DNA from: Billgrantia desiderata
Lineage (GTDB): Bacteria > Pseudomonadota > Gammaproteobacteria > Pseudomonadales > Halomonadaceae
NCBI GenBank assembly: GCA_011742915.1
Contig: JAAQTN010000007.1
Span: 1-64,000, forward strand
Length of the DNA: 64,000 nt
Direction of reading: 5' to 3'
Under the pieces are notes generated by a model. That model was not told the origin of the DNA. It did not search any database and saw only the letters and a program-made list of their open reading frames with translations. Position numbers and translations under genes: made by a program. The first letter of the stretch is position 1, and each line of letters begins with the position of its first letter. Positions 1 through 7,916 of the stretch are shown here, in pieces.

Positions 1-164
1 TTGACCAGCTCCACCCAGTGGCGATCGATCTGGATCAGATCGATGCTGTCCGGCCAGGTGGAGGTCATGGTCCAGCGCTCCTGGGCCTGGGCGCTGGAGG
101 CGAAAGCTGCCAGGGCGATGCCGGCAGCCAGACCGGAGAGGGCGAATTTCATCTTCATCTTCAT
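1..164 (-). CDS. TRAP transporter substrate-binding protein, N-terminus (partial)
   Basis: This is the first 54 codons of a gene that runs off the left edge. The start ATG (164-162) has AGGGAG seven bases upstream. The residues form a classical Sec signal peptide (lysine-rich start, hydrophobic core, Ala-X-Ala at SSAQA) followed by QERWTMTSTWPDSIDLIQ. That opening matches periplasmic DctP-type binding proteins of TRAP carriers, which deliver organic acids to a membrane permease pair. The assignment rests only on the signal peptide and the W-x-x-x-S/T-x-W-P start of the mature protein, so another periplasmic binding protein remains possible. Two in-frame ATGs follow the chosen start at once, at 158 and 152, but fit the ribosome site less well. 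Confidence 0.6.
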   Translation of the reverse strand, partial: MKMKMKFALSGLAAGIALAAFASSAQAQERWTMTSTWPDSIDLIQIDRHWVELV

Positions 165-481
165 GACGTGCTCCCTTCTGGGTGTTGTTGTGTTCCGTAA
201 AGAGAAGAATCCTGCCAGGCGGCGTGCCGCAGTCGTTGTGATTTGCTGAATGATCGGTCAGGCCGCCAGAGAACATCGACAAGCTAGCACGCTGTCATGA
301 CCGGAATCGATAGCCGGTTCCGGTGCGCGGGACAGCGCGGTGCGTTGGAATGGGGCATCGGTTACGTTTAATTAAGAAAGTGGAAAAATAGATCTGCCTG
401 TATTGCAAGGCAAAATGGGTGTCTTGCGCCCCTTGGGCATAGGCAGGAGAGAGGAGTGGGGGTAGACCAAAGTCTATCCGC

Positions 482-2689
482 ATGACGTGGAAAGCAACTT
501 GCCGAAAGAACGGCGATGGCCGTGCCGAGCATATGGCCAACACGGTCGATGAGCCGGCGCGTGGGAGGATGGGCTTGGAGAAGGGTGGAGCGAAGAGTGG
601 GCGGGAAGTGAGAGACATATTGAACTGGTCTGACCAAATGGCTGCGTGCGGATGGCGCGGCCTGGTGTGGTCGACCTCGCCGGCCGACACGGCGCGGCAG
701 CAAGCGCTTGCCGTGTGGCAGGCACGCACCTGGCAGCGCCCCTGTTGGGTATCGTCGACGCCGCCCGAAAAGGCGGGACAGACATGGCTGCCGCCGGCCA
801 AGGCCCGCACGCGGCTGGGCGGCGAGCACGACCTGATCGTCTTCGATGCCGCCAGCGAGGCGGGCTTCGATGCGGACGCGTTCGGTGCCCTCAGCGGCAC
901 CCTGCGGGCAGGCGGCTTGCTGTTGCTGTTGCTGCCACCGGCCGTTGGTGACCGGGCGGCCAGCCACTACCTGGCCCGCCTGCGCGAACGGCTGGCGCAG
1001 GCAAAGGATGCCGTGTTCTGGACACCCGGCGAGCCGCTGCGGTTGCCCGAACTGGCGGCGGACGGGCCTCGGCCGCTACCTGACAGCGGCGATCCCGATT
1101 GCCTCACCCGCGACCAGCGCCAGGCGGTGGAACGCCTGGTTGGCCTCAGGCGGCGCCGACCGCTGGTGATCACCGCCGACCGGGGCCGCGGCAAGAGTGC
1201 CGCGCTGGGTATCGCCTGCGCCCGCCTGCTGAACGAGGGACAGGAGAAGATCTGGGTGACGGCGCCGCGCCTGGTGGCAGTCGAGGCGCTGTTCGAGCGT
1301 CTGGTGGCGCTGCGTCCGCAAGGTCAGCGCCACGGTGGGCGCTTCGACGACGAAGGCGGCGGGTGCGTCGAGTTCGTCGCTCCCGACGAGCTGAGCGCCC
1401 GGGTCGAGCGCGGCGAGGCGGGCGGCCAGGGAAGCTGGCTGCTGGTGGACGAGGCTGCGGCCATTCCCGCCGCCCTGCTCGGGCAATGGCTCGAAGCGTT
1501 TCCGCGCATCGCCTTTGCCACCACCGTGCACGGTTACGAGGGCTCCGGGCGCGGTTTCGCCCTGCGCTTTCGCGCGCGACTCGAGCGCCAGACGCCGGAC
1601 TGGCGCGAATGCCATCTCGCCGCGCCGATACGCTGGGCCGAAGGCGACCCGCTCGAACGTCTGGTCGACGATCTGCTGCTGCTCGATGCCGAGCCGCCGG
1701 GGGTGACCTCTAAGCCGCTGCAGGAGCGGGACTGGCAGCCCGAGGCGCTGGCCGGCGACGAGCCCGCGTTGCGCCAGATCTTCGGTCTGCTGGTGCAGGC
1801 CCACTACCGCACCTCGCCGGCCGATCTTCAGCGGCTGCTCGATGCGCCGGAGCTCAGGGTCCGGACGCTGACGGACGGCTCCCATACCCAGGCGGTGGCG
1901 GTCTGCGCCGACGAGGGGGGCTTCGCCCCCGAGCTGGCGGACAAGGTGGCGCGCGGTGAGCGACGGCTGCCGGGGCATCTGCTGGCCCAGTCGCTGGCCG
2001 CCCATGCCGGCTGCCGTGAAGCGCTCACGGCCCGCCTGCGCCGCGTGCAGCGTATTTCGGTGCATCCCCAGCGGCGCCGTGAGGGGCTGGGGGCGCGGCT
2101 GCTGGCAGGTGAACGCGAGGCGGCACGGGAGGCCGGCGTCGACCTGCTGGGCGCCAGTTTCGGCGCCGAGCCAGGGCTGCTCGCCTTCTGGCGCTCCCAG
2201 GGCTTTCGCACGGTACGACTGGGGCTGTCGCGGGAAACCTCGACGGGAGAACATGCGGTCATGGTGGTGGCACCGCTCACTGCCATGGGGCAATCGCTGT
2301 GTGCAACGCTGACGCGGCGCTTCCATGCCCTGCTGCCCGTTCTGCTCGCCTTCGAGCTGGCCGGGCTGGAGCCGGAGGTCGCCCTGGTGCTGCTGGCGGA
2401 AGGGGAGCGAGCGGAGCTCGATGAGGCCGCGTGGCGCGACCTGGACGATGTGGCCCACGGCCACCGCGAGCCGGCGCTGGCGCGTCTCGCCCTGCAACGG
2501 CTGATATGCCGTGCGGCAGTGGTGGGGCGGCAAGATCCCGAGCTGGCATGGCTCGCTGCCTGGGCCTTTCAAGGGCGCGATATCGCCTGGCTGGCCGCCC
2601 GGGCCGGAGTCGAGGGGCGGCGACAGGTCATGGCGCGGATGCGCAATTTGGTGGCCACGCTGCTGGCCGACGAGTCGCGCGCAGGCTGA
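482..2689 (+). CDS. tmcA: tRNA(Met) cytidine acetyltransferase TmcA
   Basis: Predicted to make N4-acetylcytidine at the wobble base of elongator tRNA-Met, using ATP and acetyl-CoA in the cytoplasm. Seen in order: an N-terminal domain (FDADAFGALSGTLRAGG), a Walker A loop (ADRGRGKSAALG near residue 233), a Walker B-like WLLVDEAAAIP near residue 320, the helicase-like TTVHGYEGSGRGF, and a GNAT acetyl-CoA loop (ISVHPQRRREGLGARLL near residue 523). This is the domain order of E. coli TmcA (about 670 residues). The frame opens at ATG 482, but homology to the family begins only near residue 45. The real start is therefore probably further in: ATG 569, GTG 608, TTG 620 or ATG 638. None has a strong ribosome site. 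It stands alone and pepD follows 63 nt downstream. Confidence 0.93.
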   Translation: MTWKATCRKNGDGRAEHMANTVDEPARGRMGLEKGGAKSGREVRDILNWSDQMAACGWRGLVWSTSPADTARQQALAVWQARTWQRPCWVSSTPPEKAGQTWLPPAKARTRLGGEHDLIVFDAASEAGFDADAFGALSGTLRAGGLLLLLLPPAVGDRAASHYLARLRERLAQAKDAVFWTPGEPLRLPELAADGPRPLPDSGDPDCLTRDQRQAVERLVGLRRRRPLVITADRGRGKSAALGIACARLLNEGQEKIWVTAPRLVAVEALFERLVALRPQGQRHGGRFDDEGGGCVEFVAPDELSARVERGEAGGQGSWLLVDEAAAIPAALLGQWLEAFPRIAFATTVHGYEGSGRGFALRFRARLERQTPDWRECHLAAPIRWAEGDPLERLVDDLLLLDAEPPGVTSKPLQERDWQPEALAGDEPALRQIFGLLVQAHYRTSPADLQRLLDAPELRVRTLTDGSHTQAVAVCADEGGFAPELADKVARGERRLPGHLLAQSLAAHAGCREALTARLRRVQRISVHPQRRREGLGARLLAGEREAAREAGVDLLGASFGAEPGLLAFWRSQGFRTVRLGLSRETSTGEHAVMVVAPLTAMGQSLCATLTRRFHALLPVLLAFELAGLEPEVALVLLAEGERAELDEAAWRDLDDVAHGHREPALARLALQRLICRAAVVGRQDPELAWLAAWAFQGRDIAWLAARAGVEGRRQVMARMRNLVATLLADESRAG

Positions 2690-2752
2690 GCGGGCTTTTC
2701 CCGGCGTTGCCGGCCCGGTAAGGTAGGCCGGTTACCATCATGCAGATCCAAC

Positions 2753-4231
2753 ATGAACGAACATCTCGCGCAACTCTCGCCACAGCCGCTGTGGTGCCAT
2801 TTTCGCACGCTGTGCAATACGCCTCGCCCGTCAGGACACGAGGCCGAACTGGTGGCGATCCTCGAGCGTTGGGCAGAGCAGCATGGGCTCGCCCACGACC
2901 GCGACGACTACGGCAACCTGCGCTTGAGCAAGCCCGCCACGCCGGGCCATGAGGGCGCGCCGGGAGTCATCCTGCAGGGCCATCTCGACATGGTGGCCCA
3001 GGCCAACGCCGACCATCCCCACGACTTCACCCGCGACCCGATCGACACCTACGTGGACGATGGCTGGCTGCGCGCCCGTCATACCACGCTGGGCGCCGAC
3101 AACGGCCTGGGGGTGGCGGCGGCGCTGGCGATCCTGGAAGACGACACCCTGGTCCACGGCCCGCTGGAGGCGCTGTTCACCCTCGAGGAGGAGAGCTCCA
3201 TGGGTGGTGCCCTGCAACTGGGGGAAAACTGGCTGCAGGGCAGCGTGCTGCTCAATCTCGACTCCGAGGATCGCGGCGAGGTCTTCATCGGCTGCGCCGG
3301 TGGCGCCGACATCGTGGTGGAGGCCCAGCTGCCCACCGCCAAGTCGGGAGTCGACGAGGTGGCCCTCGAGCTCGCCCTGACCGGGCTGGTGGGCGGTCAC
3401 TCCGGCATCGACATCCATCGCGGGCGCGGCAATGCCAACCGCCTGCTGGTGCGTGTGCTCAGGGCGCTGGAAGCCTACGACATCCGCTTGGTCAGCTATC
3501 GTGGCGGTACGCTGCGCAATGCCATCCCGCGTGAAGCCTTCGCCACCGTGGTGCTGCCGGCTGACGAGGTCGCCGCCGCCGAGAACCGGGTGCAGGCGCT
3601 CGAACAGCAACTGCGTGCCGAGCTGGCCGGCGTCGACGAGGGGCTGTCCCTGGCCGCGGCGCGCGTGGCGGAAAGACCCGCCCAGGCGCTCAACGCCCAT
3701 GCCAGCAGCATGCTGCTGGCGGCGCTCAATGCGGCGCCCTACGGGGTGGAACGCATGAGCAGCGCAGTGCCCGGCGTGGTGGAAACCTCGAACAATCTGG
3801 GCGTGGTGAGCCTCGACGAAGGGCGCTTCCATCTCTGCGCCCTGGTGCGCTCGCTGCGTGACAGTGCGGTGGAGGATCTGGCCGATCGTTTCCGCGGCCT
3901 GTTCGATCTGATCGGGGCTCGCACGCGGGTGGAGAACGCCTACCCCGGCTGGACGCCTGCCCCCGACAGCGCCCTGCTGGCGCGCTTCGAGCGTCTGCAC
4001 CGGCAGCTGGTGGGGCGCGAGCCGGCGGTCAAGGTGATCCATGCCGGGCTCGAGTGCGGCATCCTGGCCGGCAAGTATCCCAACCTCGAGATGATCTCCT
4101 TCGGACCCTCGATTCGCGGCGCCCACTCGCCCGACGAGCGGGTGGAGCTGGACTCCGTGGTGGAGTTCTGGGACCTGCTGCGGGCGCTGATCGAGGATCT
4201 GGCCACCGCGCCAGCCGCCGACAGGGCTTGA
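2753..4231 (+). CDS. pepD: aminoacyl-histidine dipeptidase (PepD, M20C peptidase)
   Basis: Cytosolic Xaa-His dipeptidase (nonspecific dipeptidase, di-zinc) that hydrolyses dipeptides for amino-acid recycling. The 492 residues match the usual PepD length. M20 metal motifs are intact: QGHLDMV (His/Asp ligands), LGADNGLG (bridging Asp), FTLEEESSMGGA (catalytic Glu pair), LNLDSEDRGEVFIGCAGG, and a C-terminal GPSIRGAHSPDERV with the last His ligand. The dimerisation lid lies between them. The start ATG follows a weak ribosome site. The gene is convergent with the DJ-1/PfpI gene, and a GC-rich hairpin at 4295-4322 lies between the two stops. A 14-bp tandem repeat begins inside its stop codon. Confidence 0.95.
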   Translation: MNEHLAQLSPQPLWCHFRTLCNTPRPSGHEAELVAILERWAEQHGLAHDRDDYGNLRLSKPATPGHEGAPGVILQGHLDMVAQANADHPHDFTRDPIDTYVDDGWLRARHTTLGADNGLGVAAALAILEDDTLVHGPLEALFTLEEESSMGGALQLGENWLQGSVLLNLDSEDRGEVFIGCAGGADIVVEAQLPTAKSGVDEVALELALTGLVGGHSGIDIHRGRGNANRLLVRVLRALEAYDIRLVSYRGGTLRNAIPREAFATVVLPADEVAAAENRVQALEQQLRAELAGVDEGLSLAAARVAERPAQALNAHASSMLLAALNAAPYGVERMSSAVPGVVETSNNLGVVSLDEGRFHLCALVRSLRDSAVEDLADRFRGLFDLIGARTRVENAYPGWTPAPDSALLARFERLHRQLVGREPAVKVIHAGLECGILAGKYPNLEMISFGPSIRGAHSPDERVELDSVVEFWDLLRALIEDLATAPAADRA

Positions 4232-4293
4232 ACGCGAGGGCTTGAAAGAGAGGTCTTTGAAAGAGAGGGCTTGCAAGAGAAAGCTTGAAACGA
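4227..4293 (+). repeat. 14-bp tandem repeat array, about 4.7 copies
   Basis: Consecutive units CTTGAACGCGAGGG, CTTGAAAGAGAGGT, CTTTGAAAGAGAGGG, CTTGCAAGAGAAAG and a partial CTTGAAACGA. The first unit starts inside the pepD stop codon. The array is non-coding, purine-rich on the + strand and lies directly before the intergenic hairpin. It may arise by slippage and so vary between strains. Confidence 0.8.
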
Positions 4294-4294
4294 C

Positions 4295-4322
4295 CCGGCG
4301 CCGCGCCGACGGGCGGCGCCGG
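4295..4322. terminator. hairpin between convergent pepD and PfpI genes
   Basis: Perfect 9-bp inverted repeat CCGGCGCCG / CGGCGCCGG with a 10-nt loop, placed between two convergent stops. No T-run follows on either strand, so it is a putative bidirectional terminator or RNA-stabilising stem rather than a textbook intrinsic terminator. Confidence 0.5.
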
Positions 4323-4330
4323 AAAGCGCC

Positions 4331-4894
4331 TCAGGCATGCTGGCGGCTGTGCTTGCCCTCGGCGATCTCCTCGACCAGCTTGCTGCAGAAGGCCTCGAGG
4401 TCGTCGGGTTTGCGGCTGGTCACCAGCCCGCTGTCGACTACCACTTCCTGGTCGACCCACTCGGCGCCGGCGTTACGCAGGTCCATCTCCACCGAAGGGT
4501 AGGAGGTCATGCGGCGGCCCTTGGCCACGCCGGCGTTGATCAATACCCAGGGGCCGTGACAGATGGCGCCCACCGGTTTGTGCTGCTCGAAGAAGCGCCG
4601 TGTGAACGCCAGCGCCTGCTCGTTCTGACGCAGGGCGTCGGGATTGAACAGGCCGCCGGGAAGCTCCAGGGCGTCGTAGTCGCCGGCATCGACCTGTTCG
4701 AGCTTGCGGTCGACGTCGTAGGAAGGTCCCCAGTCGGTGCCGGCCCAGGCACGAATGCTGTCCTTGTCCGGCGCGATGACGTGCACCGTAGCCCCTTCGC
4801 GCTCGAGCGCGGCCTTGGGCTCGGTGAGCTCCGACTCCTCGAACCCGTCGGTGGCCAGGATGGCGACGGTCTTGCCTTTCAGCTTCTCGCTCAT
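4331..4894 (-). CDS. DJ-1/PfpI family protein (type 1 glutamine amidotransferase-like)
   Basis: Cytoplasmic DJ-1/PfpI-superfamily protein of 187 residues, the normal size for YhbO/PfpI-type stress proteins described as glyoxalases, deglycases or proteases. Seen: the N-terminal beta strand and loop KTVAILATDGFEESEL with the conserved acidic residue (Glu19/20), the nucleophile elbow AICHGPW with Cys112-His113, and KGRRMTSYPSVEMDLRNAGA, typical of the YhbO subgroup. The exact substrate cannot be read from sequence. It is transcribed alone towards pepD. The start is ATG 4894, with an AAGGAG-like site just upstream on the minus strand. Confidence 0.88.
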   Translation of the reverse strand: MSEKLKGKTVAILATDGFEESELTEPKAALEREGATVHVIAPDKDSIRAWAGTDWGPSYDVDRKLEQVDAGDYDALELPGGLFNPDALRQNEQALAFTRRFFEQHKPVGAICHGPWVLINAGVAKGRRMTSYPSVEMDLRNAGAEWVDQEVVVDSGLVTSRKPDDLEAFCSKLVEEIAEGKHSRQHA

Positions 4895-5060
4895 TCGCTA
4901 TCTCCTTGCTCCTTGTACGACGACATGGGGCATCACTGCCCCTTATCACCATAAAACGGCAAGGGCCGAAGGCAAGGGAAGTGGGGTATCGGACCGTGAC
5001 TCGATGTAGTGGCGTGTGAGGCCGCTCCCGGCAAATCGGCCAGGCCCGCCTGGACAGTCG

Positions 5061-5381
5061 TCAGTGGTTGACCTGGATGCGAACCACGGGATAGCCCCCC
5101 ACGGTGACCAGCGGGACATCGGTGTGGCCTCGGTAGTGATGATCGTATCGAGGAGGAGCGTAATAGTGATGCTCCACTACGCGATGGGCGGGGCGGGAGT
5201 GGCGGTGGGCGCGATGATGACGCCGATGCTTCGGTGGTTTGCCACGATGGTCGCGCACGTAGTAGTGGTGATGATGAATCTGGGCGCCATGAGCGGCATA
5301 TCGGCCATGGTCGGCACTTGCCGACATGGAGAAGGGCAGCGACAAGGCGGCTACCAGTGCGGTGAAGAATAGACGTTTCAT
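5061..5381 (-). CDS. His-rich periplasmic protein, RcnB-like
   Basis: Short exported protein of 106 residues. ATG 5381 was chosen because GAGGAG lies eight bases upstream and the protein then opens with a clean signal peptide (KRLFFTALVAALSLPFSMSASA). The mature part is extremely rich in histidine (HHHHYY, RRHHRAHRHS, DHHYRGH) with many Arg and Tyr, then ends in VGGYPVVRIQVNH. Size, export and the C-terminal beta segment resemble RcnB-family periplasmic proteins linked to nickel/cobalt handling. Metal binding is inferred from composition only. A TATAAT box (5446-5441) lies upstream, with a long palindrome over the -35 region, so the gene probably has its own regulated promoter. Confidence 0.7.
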   Translation of the reverse strand: MKRLFFTALVAALSLPFSMSASADHGRYAAHGAQIHHHHYYVRDHRGKPPKHRRHHRAHRHSRPAHRVVEHHYYAPPRYDHHYRGHTDVPLVTVGGYPVVRIQVNH

Positions 5382-5440
5382 GGGGGTTCTCCTCAAGTGC
5401 CAACGACACGTTCCGGTCACCCCTTCTTTTCCCTCACTCC

Positions 5441-5470
5441 ATTATAGCGGTGGAAAGGGAGTATAGTGAA
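5441..5470 (-). promoter_or_regulatory. putative promoter of the His-rich gene
   Basis: On the minus strand, TTCACT (5470-5465) and a perfect TATAAT (5446-5441) are separated by 18 nt. The -10 is 60 nt upstream of ATG 5381. The -35 hexamer lies inside the palindrome at 5459-5488. Confidence 0.5.
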
Positions 5471-5488
5471 CACTGTTCGACTATACTC
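5459..5488. promoter_or_regulatory. 30-nt near-perfect palindrome, candidate operator
   Basis: Outer arms GAGTATAGT and ACTATACTC are perfectly complementary. Inside them GAACA-C-TGTTC is also palindromic, with a single extra G on the right arm. The site overlaps the putative -35 of the His-rich gene and lies between it and the dps stop. It could act as an operator or, read on the minus strand, as a weak dps terminator stem. No T-run follows, which favours an operator. Confidence 0.55.
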
Positions 5489-5549
5489 GCCGTTCCTGAA
5501 CAGCCGTGTATTGCGCTGCGACCTCACGGTGCTGCCTATCCGCAGGCTC

Positions 5550-6023
5550 TCAGCCCAGATAGGCGTTGAGCATCCAGACGGTCTTCTCCTGCTCGCGGAT
5601 GTAGTCGCCGGCCTGAGCGGCAGTGCCCTCGTCGTCGGCATCCGAGGCCAGCGCCAGCACCTCGCGCTGCAGCTCGATCAGGGTCTGATAGCCCTGGAGT
5701 ACGCCGCGTACGCAGGCTTCGCCGTCGTGCACGTTCTTGTCCTCGCGGATCTGTGACATGGCCACGTAATCGCTGTAGGCGTGCACCGGCTTGTGTCCCA
5801 GGGTGAGGATGCGCTCGGCCACTTCGTCGACCTTGGCCAGCAGGTCGGTGTAGAACTCCTCGAACTTGGCATGCAGTTCGAAGAACTGCGGCCCCTTCAC
5901 GTTCCAGTGGTAGCCGCGAACGTTCATGTAGAAGATCTGGTAGTTCGCCAGCAGGGCGTTGAGTTTCTCGGCGAGCTGACTGGCGCTGCTCTCGTGCAGA
6001 CCGATGGCGTTGGTGTCACTCAT
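5550..6023 (-). CDS. dps: Dps family DNA-binding ferritin
   Basis: Starvation and oxidative-stress mini-ferritin that forms a dodecamer, oxidises Fe(II) with peroxide and stores iron. The 157 residues are typical. The inter-subunit ferroxidase ligands are visible in GYHWNVKGPQFFELHAKFEEFY and the following helix: His39, His51, Glu55 (Asp in many Dps), Asp66 and Glu70, with the standard spacing. The Lys-rich N-terminal tail of E. coli Dps is missing, so DNA binding by that tail is doubtful. AAGGAG precedes ATG 6023. It is monocistronic and divergent from a lipoprotein gene at 6291. The 267-bp gap should hold both promoters, but no OxyR or Fur box was assigned. Confidence 0.93.
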   Translation of the reverse strand: MSDTNAIGLHESSASQLAEKLNALLANYQIFYMNVRGYHWNVKGPQFFELHAKFEEFYTDLLAKVDEVAERILTLGHKPVHAYSDYVAMSQIREDKNVHDGEACVRGVLQGYQTLIELQREVLALASDADDEGTAAQAGDYIREQEKTVWMLNAYLG

Positions 6024-6290
6024 GCGCGTTCTCCTTGTCGCGTAACGGGATTTCCTCAGAGTCTACGTGTCGATATGGCGTCGCTTAAGCAATATCTCAA
6101 CATCGGCACGATAGCCGCTTTGCATGATGCGCGTGTGACGCCGGCGACGGTCAAGTGGGGGCGGCTCGTTGACGCAGTGACGACGCCTCGGGAACCCGAG
6201 CGGCCGTTGGCACTCTCAAGACGGCAGCAGCACCCTTGCATGGTGGGCTGTGCGGCGTAGACTGCGCCCTATGACGAAAGGAGACACCTC

Positions 6291-6845
6291 ATGCGCCAGT
6301 GGTGGTGGATGATGCCCGGATTGGCCTTGCTGGTAGGCTGCCAGACGACACCGACGGTGCTGCCCACCGCAGAACCGCAGCCGGCTGCGGAGTGCCGCTG
6401 GGAGGCCGATGGCCTCGAACCGCGTGAATGGGTGCGCCGGGCGCTCAACGCGCTGGAAGCGGACGGCTTCGTCGTGCGCGACACCGAGCCGGCGGTGGGG
6501 TTGGTCAGCGCCGACCGCACCAGGACGATACCCGGCTACGGCGATCGCTACGACACCTGGGAGCGCACCGGCTTCTTCGGTGGCGTGGGTATCGGCGCTG
6601 GGCGCGGGGTTTCCACCGGCATGATGATCGGCTTCGGTGGCGCCGGCGGCAGCATCGCCCAGGACGCCACCCAGCTCGAGCGCGTATCGGTGATCGCCGA
6701 CCCCGGCGGGGTGCGGGTCAGTCGCGACATCCAGGTGATCGACTGGCGCGGCGAACTGCGCGAGACCCGCAGCGGTAGCGACGCGCCCTTCTGTCGTTCG
6801 CTGCGCCAGGCCATGACGGCCGTGCCGGCCGGGGAGTCGCTGTGA
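6291..6845 (+). CDS. hypothetical lipoprotein
   Basis: Unrecognised 184-residue envelope protein with a strong ribosome site (AAAGGAG before ATG). The signal peptide ends in the lipobox LLVGC, predicting lipidation at Cys17. Residues 37-75 contain an alpha/beta-type stretch (RRALNALEADGFVVRDTEPAVGLVSADRT) that recurs in the next gene (LGVLADEGYVIRRADAERG). A Gly-rich segment (GGVGIGAGRGVSTGMMIGFGG) follows, then a beta-rich C-terminus with two more cysteines. Its stop overlaps the start of the next lipoprotein gene, so the two are probably co-translated. The function is unknown; outer-membrane maintenance is a guess from location only. Confidence 0.75.
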   Translation: MRQWWWMMPGLALLVGCQTTPTVLPTAEPQPAAECRWEADGLEPREWVRRALNALEADGFVVRDTEPAVGLVSADRTRTIPGYGDRYDTWERTGFFGGVGIGAGRGVSTGMMIGFGGAGGSIAQDATQLERVSVIADPGGVRVSRDIQVIDWRGELRETRSGSDAPFCRSLRQAMTAVPAGESL

Positions 6846-7204
6846 TGCGTCGCGCTGTCCTGGTGTCGCTGTTGGCCCTGCTGCTGGCGGGCTGTGCGAC
6901 GGCCACGCCGGCTCCGGAACCGCGCGAGCTGGCGTTCGCCGCCGCGCCGGAGGCGGTGCTGCAGGAGACCCTCGGTGTGCTGGCCGACGAGGGCTACGTG
7001 ATTCGCCGTGCCGATGCCGAACGGGGCCGCGCAGAGGCGGCGCTGGCACGCTGGCCCGGCTATCGGATCGACGTTACGGTGGTGCCGGAGGGGCAGGGGG
7101 CTCGTGCTTCGTTGAGCGCCACCCGCGGCGGCAGGCCGCTGCCGCCACATCTGCTTGACCCGCTGTTGGCCGAGCTTCAGCGCCGGCTGGGCTTGGCCCC
7201 TTGA
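6842..7204 (+). CDS. hypothetical lipoprotein, paired with the preceding gene
   Basis: Predicted lipoprotein of about 120 residues with lipobox LLAGC. It starts at GTG 6842 or ATG 6845, overlapping the stop of the upstream lipoprotein gene. The core (ETLGVLADEGYVIRRADAERGRAEAALARWPGYRIDVTVVPEG) resembles the corresponding part of the upstream product, suggesting two small lipoproteins sharing one domain. No enzyme motif is visible. The downstream DUF1007 gene follows 37 nt later and may belong to the same transcript. Confidence 0.72.
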   Translation: MMRRAVLVSLLALLLAGCATATPAPEPRELAFAAAPEAVLQETLGVLADEGYVIRRADAERGRAEAALARWPGYRIDVTVVPEGQGARASLSATRGGRPLPPHLLDPLLAELQRRLGLAP

Positions 7205-7241
7205 TCGACTTCATTGGTTCTCATGAGAGACACGTTGCGAC

Positions 7242-7916
7242 ATGAATCGCCTATATGAATTTTTCTCTGCCAGGGTGAAACGTGCCTGGCTCGCGGTGCT
7301 GCTGTTGGGCCTGCTGCCCGGCCTGGCGCTGGCCCACCCGCATGGCTGGATCGACATTCGCGTACGCCTGGTGGTCGACGATGAAGGGCGCCTGGAGGCG
7401 CTGCATCAGGCCTGGCGGATGGATCCCTTCTACAGTCTGGTGCTGCTGGAGGAGTTGAGTCGAACCGAGGGCGGCCTGGAAGCGGGGCTCGACCGCCTGG
7501 GCGGAGAGATCCGTGGCAACCTGGCACCGTTCGACTACTTCACCGAGATTCGCCTGGGCGAGGAGCGACTCGGCCTGGGCGACGTCTCCGAGTACACCGT
7601 GATGGAGCGTGGCGGTCGGGTCGAGTTCGTCTTCCTCCTGCCGCTGGAGAGTACCCAGCCACTGAACGGACAAACGCTGCAGTACAAGGTGTTCGATCCC
7701 ACCTATTATCTCGAGGTGGTGCATGAGGCAGAGGGGGAGACGCCGCTCGACGACGCCTTGCTGGTGAGCGGCGGGCTGAACTGCAGCACCCAGATCGTTC
7801 CCGCCAATCCCGACCCCGAGCTGGTGATGCAGGCCGCCATGCTGGATGTCACCGACGAGGCGGAGCCCGGCTTGGGGCGTCACTTTGCCGAGACCGGAGT
7901 CGTCAAATGCGAGTAG
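7242..7916 (+). CDS. DUF1007 family periplasmic protein
   Basis: Exported protein of 224 residues: signal peptide to about residue 31 (LLLGLLPGLALA), then HPHGWIDIRVRLVVDDEGRLEALHQAWRMDPFYS, the hallmark start of DUF1007 proteins. The N-terminal His-Pro-His after cleavage suggests metal binding. DUF1007 genes usually sit next to a NicO-type permease, as here, where the stop overlaps the downstream permease start by 10 bp. Its role is probably periplasmic metal capture or delivery for that permease. This is inferred from pairing, since the biochemistry of DUF1007 is not settled. Cysteines near the C-terminus (GGLNCST, VVKCE) are additional candidate ligands. Confidence 0.85.
   Translation: MNRLYEFFSARVKRAWLAVLLLGLLPGLALAHPHGWIDIRVRLVVDDEGRLEALHQAWRMDPFYSLVLLEELSRTEGGLEAGLDRLGGEIRGNLAPFDYFTEIRLGEERLGLGDVSEYTVMERGGRVEFVFLLPLESTQPLNGQTLQYKVFDPTYYLEVVHEAEGETPLDDALLVSGGLNCSTQIVPANPDPELVMQAAMLDVTDEAEPGLGRHFAETGVVKCE

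Noticed and set aside
5459-5488. Palindrome considered as a LexA or Fur box
   Set aside because: No CTGT-N8-ACAG pattern and no Fur 19-mer match; kept only as an unassigned operator.
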